A DNA stretch of 64,000 nucleotides from Anaeramoeba flamelloides (Eukaryota > Metamonada > Anaeramoebidae). A model generated the notes under the pieces. The model searched no databases. It was given only the letters and a program-made list of their open reading frames with translations, and was not told the origin of the DNA. Below, one piece after another: positions 57,701 to 64,000 of the stretch. A program made the translations under genes and the position numbers. How positions within the stretch are numbered: the first letter of the stretch is position 1; the number at the start of each line of letters is the position of its first letter. The DNA is taken from NCBI GenBank assembly GCA_027625915.1, contig JANTQA010000057.1:9982001-10046000 (forward strand), in the 5' to 3' direction.

Positions 57701-60700
57701 TTACTGATTTCTAAAGAATTATAGAGTGTCGTAGAGTGCCGTAGAGTGCCGTCAAGTACCTAGGTTTTCTTGTAGTTTTCCGTTTTATTTGTTAAGTGTT
57801 CTAGGTTTTTTTGAGGTTTTCTATTTTATTTGTGAAGTGTTCTAGGTTTTCTTGAGGTTTTTTGTTGATCTGTAAAATCAATAGATTTTCGTTAGGTTTT
57901 TTTTACTTTAGAAATAAACCGAAAATTTATTAAAATTTTCGCTTTATTTCTAAAGTAAAAAAAGCCTAACGAAAATCTATTGATTTTTAATCAAAACAAA
58001 AAAAAATTAAAAAAAAAAAAAAACAAACTCAGGGCAACTTTCTCGAGTTACAGTTATTGCTGAGAAAAACAATTGATTTTTTTTTTTTTTTTTTATTGTT
58101 GAGCAGAGGTGATTCAACAAAATTACCTCCTATTTGCGTGAAACTCTAAAATTGTATTTAGGGTTTTTTTATCCTAACTGTAATGTAAGCAGGATTACAG
58201 CTCAAAGGATATCTTTTCTTTAAAAAATGAAAAGAATAAATTATTTCGGAAAAAGACAAGAAAAAAGAGAAAGAAAAGCAAGAAATGAAAGAGTCAAAAA
58301 ATAATAGAAAAAAGAAAAAACTTTGGTGAAAAGTTTTTTTTGTGCCCCAAGTGTTGAATGGGCTGGTGGTTGTTTCCTTTTTATGTGTTTTTTTTTGGAT
58401 CGCCACCATAGGTTGTTTTAATAAAGAGTTCTAAATATTTGAACAACTATAGATCAAATAAAAAAAGGCTGTTTATTAAATTTTGATTTAGAACTTTATA
58501 GATGGGTTGAATCTAAAAAGCTCTGGTTTTTAAGAATAAGATTTGGTTTTCGAAATTTTCTTTTCAGTTGCTTTGCTTTTTTTTTTTTGTGTTATTTTTT
58601 TTTTTTGTGTTATTTTTTTTTTTATTATTTTATTTTTTTTTTTTTTTTGTAAGTTTCCCAAATCTTGTTTTCGCAAAATCCCAGTACAAGATACCGACTC
58701 GACAGCAAAAACCCAGACCAAGTAACGACTCGACAGATAGTACGGAAAGTTCAATTCGGTTCACTTTGGTTGGTTTCAGATCGCATTCGTTGGATTCAGT
58801 TCAGTTGCATAAGTCCTCGTCGAAGATCTGATCATTAACAAGTTTTGTTGGGTTAGTTATGACCAGGTCAACCAATTCTTATAATGATTTTTTATACTTT
58901 TTACCTTTCCCAAACACCTAAAAAACAAAAAGAGAAGGAACATAGAGCCCAAGCAACCTAAGAAAGGAAATTTAGAAAAGGTAAAAAGTATAAAAAATAA
59001 AAACAATTGATTTTCTAAACATAACTGAAACCCGTATAAAAGTTAATTGTGTTTTTTTTAAATTTAAGAAATAAAATGAATTGAATAAAATCTAACTACC
59101 TTTTTTTTTTTAATTACTATTTTGATTCGAAAACATTAAATTTTCCAATCAATAATGATAATAATAAAAATAAAAACAAATCCTCTACAGTACTTCATTC
59201 CCTGAACTTGTAGAATTATGCTTAAAGTATTTGGATTTGTTGTGCAATTAATATTTATAACATTTTATTTTCTTTCTTGTAATTACAAAGGTAAAGTTAG
59301 TCCTTAAATTGTTGCAAGAGGAAGTTACAAAGGAATAACTTATTTTGAAACGAACCATTTTTTATTTTTTACACAAAAAAACTTTTTTTTCTATTTTCAA
59401 ATTTATAATGTTTCCCAATAAACCAATAAGTTTTGGTAAATATTTAATCGTATTATAAAATATTCTTATCTATTTATTATCCTTTTTTCTAATATTTTCA
59501 TTAAATACTCATAATAGACTCTTTTTTCAAGCTTAAAAAAAGTTCAGCAGAATCTTGCTTAAAAATATATAAAACATATTATCAACAATCTACTAAAATT
59601 AATAAATGGCTAAGAACAAATAAATCGAAATATACTTATTCAGATGACGATTCAGATGAAGACGAAAAGGGAAATAGTAAAAAATCAATTGAAAAAATGA
59701 TTGTTAAAATGGAAAAATATGTCCAAAATGTTGGAGAAAACGAAGGTATCAGTGATAATTCGAATGAAAAATCTGGCAGATCTGAAGAGGAATCCAATGA
59801 GGAATCAGAAGAGGAATCAGAAGAGGAATCAGAAGAGGAATCAGAAGAGGAATCAGAAGAGGAATCAGATTCAGATTCAGATGATATTCCAATAAAAAAA
59901 TTAGAACTAAAAGAAAAAATAGTTGTGGGTCAAAAGCCAAGTACTGAAAATTCACAACCACAGCAAAAAGAAATAAATTTGTTTGGTAGTGATCAACCCT
60001 TTGAAACAACAAACACAAACTCAAACACAAATACAAATACAAATACCAATAATAATAATAATTCTCTTTTTGATCCATTTACGAATCAAAATTCATTTAC
60101 TAATAATTCAAAATCAACTAACCAAAACAATAACAACAACAATAACAACTTTTTGACCAACCTTAATTTTAATAATAATAACACCACAACTACCAACACT
60201 ACCACCACCAACAACAACAACAAAAATAACAACAATTTCCTGACAAACCTTAATTTTAATAATAACAATAACAGCAGCAGCAGTAACAATACCAATAACA
60301 ACAACAATTTTAATAAAAATAATTTCTTGACCAGCACTAATTTAAATAATAATAATAATAATAATAATTTCAATAACAATAATAATACTTTTAATAACAA
60401 TAATAATAATTTTAATAATAATAATTTCAACAACAACAACTTTAATAATAATAACTTTAATAATAATTTTAATAACAATAACACATTCAATAATAATAGG
60501 AATAGCAATATGTCAAATAGATTTAAAAATGTTATAGGACAAAATTTTAATCAAAACAATTCAAATTCACAAGGCAATTGGAACTGGGGATCATCAACAA
60601 ACAATAATAATAATAATAATAATCAAAATTTCAATAATGTTAATAAAAAATCTAATCCATTTGGCTCTTTTAATAATAACCAACAAACAGTAAACACCAA

Positions 60701-60893
60701 TAATTCAAGGAATAATTTTAATAATAACAATAATAACAATAATCAAAATAATCAAATGAATTCAAAACAAAATCCATTCCTTTCAAATAATCAATCAAAA
60801 GTTACTGATTTTAGAAACATGGTCACTAAAATTGGTCAAAAAAAAAAACAAAATGATCAATTTAGTAATCTAGTTGATTTTACAAATTTTTAA
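54790..60893 (+). CDS. ANTH-domain clathrin adaptor (AP180/CALM type)
   Basis: Three exons join in phase: 54790-55341 (donor GTAAAA), 55571-55679 (acceptor AAAATTTAG, donor GTACTT) and 59518-60893 (acceptor CTCATAATAG), giving 678 residues. Exon 1 holds KATNHNFVIPKKKH (26-39), exactly the K-x9-K-x-K-H lipid motif of ANTH domains that binds PI(4,5)P2, then SYVLVFKSLLLLHNLTNEG. The exon 2-3 junction reads NDASFKIID/SFFKLKKSS, followed by AESCLKIYKTYYQQSTKINK, the expected last ANTH helices (to about residue 260). The tail is acidic (EESEEESEEE repeats, about 315-338), then Asn-rich. It has one DPF motif (406-408, AP-2 ear binding) and two NPF motifs (600-602, 639-641, EH-domain binding). Expected role: cargo and clathrin recruitment at the plasma membrane or endosomes. 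The second intron is very large (see its entry). Confidence 0.85.
57715..57990 (+). repeat. Rep-C mosaic repeat, copy 5, with near-perfect palindrome
   Basis: Starts with a tandem of AGAGTGCCGT units (57722-57757), then three GTGTTCTAGGTTTT-type units (57795-57850), then a palindrome at 57873-57987. Its arms, AAAATCAATAGATTTTCGTT and AACGAAAATCTATTGATTTT at the outer edges, match along more than 50 bases each with hardly a difference and a loop of a few bases. Best preserved copy in the window, so probably the youngest. Confidence 0.7.
58887..58998. repeat. Stem-loop in the ANTH intron
   Basis: TTTTTTATACTTTTTACCTT at 58887 is mirrored by AAGGTAAAAAGTATAAAAAA ending near 58998, a stem of about 20 pairs around a loop of about 65 bases. 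It could be the ends of a small MITE; no second copy found. Confidence 0.6.
59784..59882 (+). repeat. Coding minisatellite, Glu-Glu-Ser
   Basis: GAGGAATCAGAA repeated about six times inside exon 3 of the ANTH gene, coding for EESE units. Units are almost identical at DNA level, so the tract is likely length-variable. Confidence 0.8.
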
Positions 60894-61489
60894 TTTTTTT
60901 TTGTTGTTTTTTTTTTATTTGCTTGTCTTTTTCTTTTTCTTTTTCTTAATCTTTGTCTTTTATTTTTATTTGTGTCTTTACTTTTACTTTTATTTTTACC
61001 TTTTCTTTTTCTTTTTTTTCTTTTTACTTTTACTTATATTTATACTTTTTATTTACCTTTACCTTTACCTTTACCTTTACTTTTACCTTTATCTTTACCT
61101 TTACTTTTACTTTCATGAATTTAGAACAAAATCAAAAAAAAAAATTCAAATTTATTATTTAAAAAAAAAATATTAATCTATGATAAATCACTTTTAAATT
61201 TTATTTTGTTAAATCTGAGTTAATTATTTATTGAAATTATCTCAAATAAAATAATTAATTTTTTATAATAAAATTTCAAAGGAAATGGTTACATTCCAAA
61301 TATCAAAAATAAAATATCAATTTAGATTCGTTTCATTATTTAATTATTTTTTTTTTTTTAAAAAAACAAAAACACACATGATTATTTTTATTATTCTTGA
61401 GAAAGAAGTGGAAATTACTCTCTAAGCTATTTCAAAAAAGTGGGGTAAAGTTTATTTTTAAATATCTTTATTCGAACCAATCCTCTTAA
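60894..61489. other. 3' flank of the ANTH gene, T-rich with TTTACC repeats
   Basis: A pyrimidine-rich stretch with (CTTTTT)n and (TTTACC)n hexamers at about 61050-61110. No gene; probably 3' UTR and low-complexity DNA. Confidence 0.5.
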
Positions 61490-61866
61490 AACTATTTAAT
61501 ATAGAAAGCTAAACTAAAATTCAAAATTTTCCACACAGTTAAAAAGGTTCAAACAATCAAAAATAATACAATTTCATTCAAATTGGAAATAATTTTGATT
61601 TTTGAAAAAATATGAAAATCATTTTTTCATCTTTGAGTTTTTTGTTTTCATTTCATTTTTTAAATTATGTAAGCTTGTTTGGTTCTATCAAAATTTTTTT
61701 CTACAATTGATATTATGTTAAAGTTGAGTTCTTCAAAATAGAAGAACACAAATAAAATCAGTTGATGGTATCTGTAATTTGATCGATCAATATTCCTAAG
61801 AGAATTTAAACAAAAATTTACTAATGTCTTTTTTTAGTTTTGCTCTCTCCAAAATTTTTAACACAC
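61490..61866 (-). repeat. Rep-G dispersed repeat, copy 3
   Basis: Reverse complement of 8895-9255 with many shared blocks (CAATTTCATTCAAATTGGAA, ACAATTGATATTATGTTAAA, TTGATCGATCAATATTCCTA, CTCTCTCCAAAATTTTTAAC). The next piece, CAAAAAAGTGGGGTAAAGTT at 61433, matches 9256 in direct orientation instead, so the two loci differ by an inversion of the body relative to that end. Confidence 0.6.
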
Positions 61867-62531
61867 CGATATTTTTATAAGTCTTTGTAATAATTTATTT
61901 TTTGTTTTATGGGTATTGTATTTTTTTTTTTTTAAGCAATTGTTAACATGTCAATTAGTGGATGGTTCTAATTTGGAATTTCTTCTAGAATTGGAAAAAA
62001 AGATTTTTTTTTTCAATAATTGAATTTTGGTGTTTTAAAAGTTTTGAATTAGAGTTTATTAAAAACCAATAAAATATTCTTAATAAATAGTCAATTTATT
62101 TTCGAATATGTTTTACATTAATAAAAGAAATTAAGATTTCTCTTTGATTTTATATGATATTTTTCAAGAGAAAATTGGGTGATTATTTTTTTTCTTTTTT
62201 ATCGTAAAAATAGTTACCCTTAGATGGTTAATCTCAATAAATTTTCCAATGGTAAGGAAAGTTTATAACTGTATTTTTTTTAAAAAAAATACTTTGGATC
62301 ATTGTCACATTGTCATTTTTTTTATTTAAATTGTTACTGTAATTGATCTCTCAAAAAAGTGTGCAATGATTTTTTTTCATTTTTTCAGAAATATCCCCAT
62401 TAATATATTTTGAAATATCTACAATAAATGCTGACTCAATCATTATTGATTTTTCTACTTGTTTTAGTATTACCAATTTGCTAATAGATCTACTAAAAAG
62501 GGGTTTTTTTGATAAAATGAAAAAACAAATA

Positions 62532-62752
62532 CAGTCAGTTCCATTTTTAAGGCACAAACGTTCAACTAAATTTAAGGCACAATAAAAATCTCAAATTAAG
62601 ATACAATATTCAGATTCGAATTAAATAAATTGTAAAAAAAAATATTACAAATTTTGTGTCTTAATTTGAGATTTTTTTCTGCCTTAAATTTTGTTGAACG
62701 TTTGTGCCTTAAATTTCGTTGAAAGTTTGTACCTCAAAAGTTGATCTAACTG
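62532..62752. mobile_element. Rep-F MITE, TA-flanked, copy 2
   Basis: Ends CAGTCAGTTCCATTTTTAAG and AAAAGTTGATCTAACTG between TA at 62530-62531 and TA at 62753-62754. It shares the TTAAGGCACAA boxes with 41776-41974. The right arm carries one extra copy of the GTTGAA.GTTTGTGCCTTAAAT unit, making it 22 bases longer. Confidence 0.8.
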
Positions 62753-62754
62753 TA

Positions 62755-64000
62755 TTACAACTTTTTTGGAAATAACTTAGTAGTTAAATGTGTATAAATA
62801 TACAAAAGTAAATTTAAGGATAAAATCAATTAATTTGTCATTTTGTTTTTACTGTGAATAATTTTAATTTTACACAGTTTAAAATGGTCCATGAAAGTTT
62901 TTTTCTTTTTATTTTTTTTTGAAAGGTTTATCTATTATTTTCATAGGAAGGCTGATCAACAAGTAGTTTTCAATATTTTCAATTATTTGTTAAGGATTGT
63001 ATTTTAAAGATAAAGTAAAAAATTAATTTTATTTTTTTTGGATGTTTGAAAAATTCCTGAAAACAGCTCAAAATCGAAAATATTAGATATTTTTTACCTT
63101 CTTAAAAACACATTTTATAGAAATGTTAAGTGGCCAAAGTATTCAGAGATAAATTTTTATAGAAAAATCCAATTATCTGGACATACTAACTATTTTATTT
63201 TGATTTTTTTTTGTAAATTTTCCAAAAGGTTTTTTTGGTGTAAATTTGAGTATATTTGAGTGCTTAATTTATTATCAGGGTGGATGTTTATGTATAATCT
63301 GTTTAGGTTTAATAATGTATGTTTTGTCATGTTGGATTAGATTAAACATAATGTATCTTCTGCTGTGGAAAATTAAATTAGGTTTTTTTTTTTCTTTGTA
63401 ACCTTGAGTAGGGTAGGGTACAGTATATATGATTATATATTACTTGATTATTTTTAGATTCATTCCAAGATTGCAAAAATATGAGTAATTTTATACAATT
63501 AGAAATTAGAGTTTTTGATGGTAACATATATTATCATGATATTCACAATTCATTAGCAAAAATATGAAAACAATCGCGATTATTCCTACTTTATTTAAAA
63601 CACGCATAAAATCGCGATATTTCACAAATCGTGAAAAATAAAGTATCACAAAAAAATGAAAAAATATTTTTTGAAATCATTTTAAATATAATATATTGAC
63701 TTTTAGGAAGCCTTGAGACTCTTACAGCACTTCCCCCACTTTAAAAATGTTAGAAATTTTATTTATTTATTTATTGTGAGAAAGGGGTGATCAAAGAAAA
63801 TTTACTAAATATAAAAGAGAAGAAGTTAAATAATTAAAATTTTTAGAAAGTGTTATCAAGAGTTTTTAATTGTCTTCTTGGGTTTGAAAGGTTTGAAAGA
63901 TATAAAGTGTGATAAATGGAATTATTTTGGTGTGTGTGGTGGAAAATAAAATTTTTTATTATGATTTTTTTTAACCAAATATTAAATCTCAAATGAATTT
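62755..64000. other. AT-rich stretch to window end
   Basis: No gene recognised. At 63570-63635 TCGCGAT occurs twice (ATCGCGATTATTCC, AAATCGCGATATTTC) with a related AATCGTGAAA, unusual in this CpG-poor window. Confidence 0.4.

Larger units (their letters stand above)
55680..59517 (+). other. Oversized second intron of the ANTH gene (3.84 kb)
   Basis: Bounded by GTACTT and CTCATAATAG, and defined by the perfect fit of ANTH helix sequence across the junction. Its first part is T-rich like other introns here. It contains a Rep-C copy (57715-57990), a stem-loop (58887-58998), and a GC-richer patch at about 58660-58830 that I do not recognise. The frame at 56293-56571 (from a TTG) is open for 92 codons but has no upstream acceptor in phase and is not needed by the protein. 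Growth by transposon insertion is the simplest explanation. Confidence 0.75.

Noticed and set aside
60086-60508. Poly-Leu minus-strand frame
   Set aside because: Antisense of the Asn-repeat tract of the ANTH protein.
61050-61110. (TTTACC)n hexamers resembling a telomere repeat
   Set aside because: Degenerate, interstitial and embedded in a T/C-rich tract after a gene; better explained as low-complexity DNA.

Overview
The window looks like nuclear DNA of a very AT-rich, intron-bearing protist. It is full of long A and T runs. Genes have short GT..AG introns, the translated proteins carry Asn- or Lys-rich low-complexity tracts, and stops are ordinary TAA/TGA, so ciliate-type code changes are unlikely. 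The mix of Lys/Glu/Asn homopolymers and compact amoeba-type genes would fit an amoeboid lineage such as Anaeramoeba or a dictyostelid-like organism; that placement is inference only.

Recognisable genes are few and far apart: an Rxt3-domain protein (4.0-5.7 kb, +); a small one-TM protein with two exons (20.6-21.1 kb, -); a 126-residue PH/FERM-C-like protein with two exons (28.6-29.1 kb, +); COMMD1 (37.9-38.5 kb, -); ribosomal protein eS24 with one intron (39.7-40.3 kb, +); the ESCRT-III protein VPS60/CHMP5 with one intron (45.5-46.3 kb, -); and an AP180/CALM-type ANTH clathrin adaptor (54.8-60.9 kb, +). I rebuilt the last from three exons; its second intron is about 3.8 kb, while the other introns measured here are about 110-230 bases. 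Two more gene-like pieces (13.8-14.8 and 16.1-16.6 kb) are spliceable open frames I do not recognise. Three of the genes (VPS60, COMMD1, ANTH) serve endosomal/endocytic trafficking, but they are spaced kilobases apart and nothing shows co-regulation.

The rest is mostly a graveyard of DNA transposons and MITEs, which I grouped by eye. Rep-A: 366-793, 30658-31055, weak 19740-19960. Rep-B (ends like CAAAAATTGTGACTCAC): 10571-10870, 18430-18755, 24885-24992, 35800-36110. Rep-C (AGAGTGCCGTAGAGTGCC tandem plus palindromic cores): 18790-19390, 22190-22450, 34030-34600, 49815-49965, 57715-57990. Rep-D (GGGACTAGTCTATATTAA ends): 22973-23909, 32531-32709, 53193-53372. Rep-E (TACAGTCAAATC ends, 0.83-kb palindromes): 25213-26046, 27436-28266. 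Rep-F (TA-flanked CAGTCAGTT ends): 41776-41974, 62532-62752. Rep-G: 8895-9255, 51715-51970, 61490-61866. Rep-H: 24040-24200, 52810-53010. Rep-I: 33750-33990, 49610-49770. Single-copy inverted-repeat elements lie at 29791-30648, 31108-32535 (with a nested hairpin) and 50827-52203 (TTAA-flanked). A decayed LINE lies at 17.7-19.6 kb, apparently split by later insertions.

The most striking structure is at 25.2-28.3 kb. Two large palindromic elements each carry, in both arms, a copy of the same exon-like membrane-protein fragment, and the pair itself forms a larger inverted repeat. A near-continuous stack of hairpin-forming elements follows from 29.8 to 32.7 kb.
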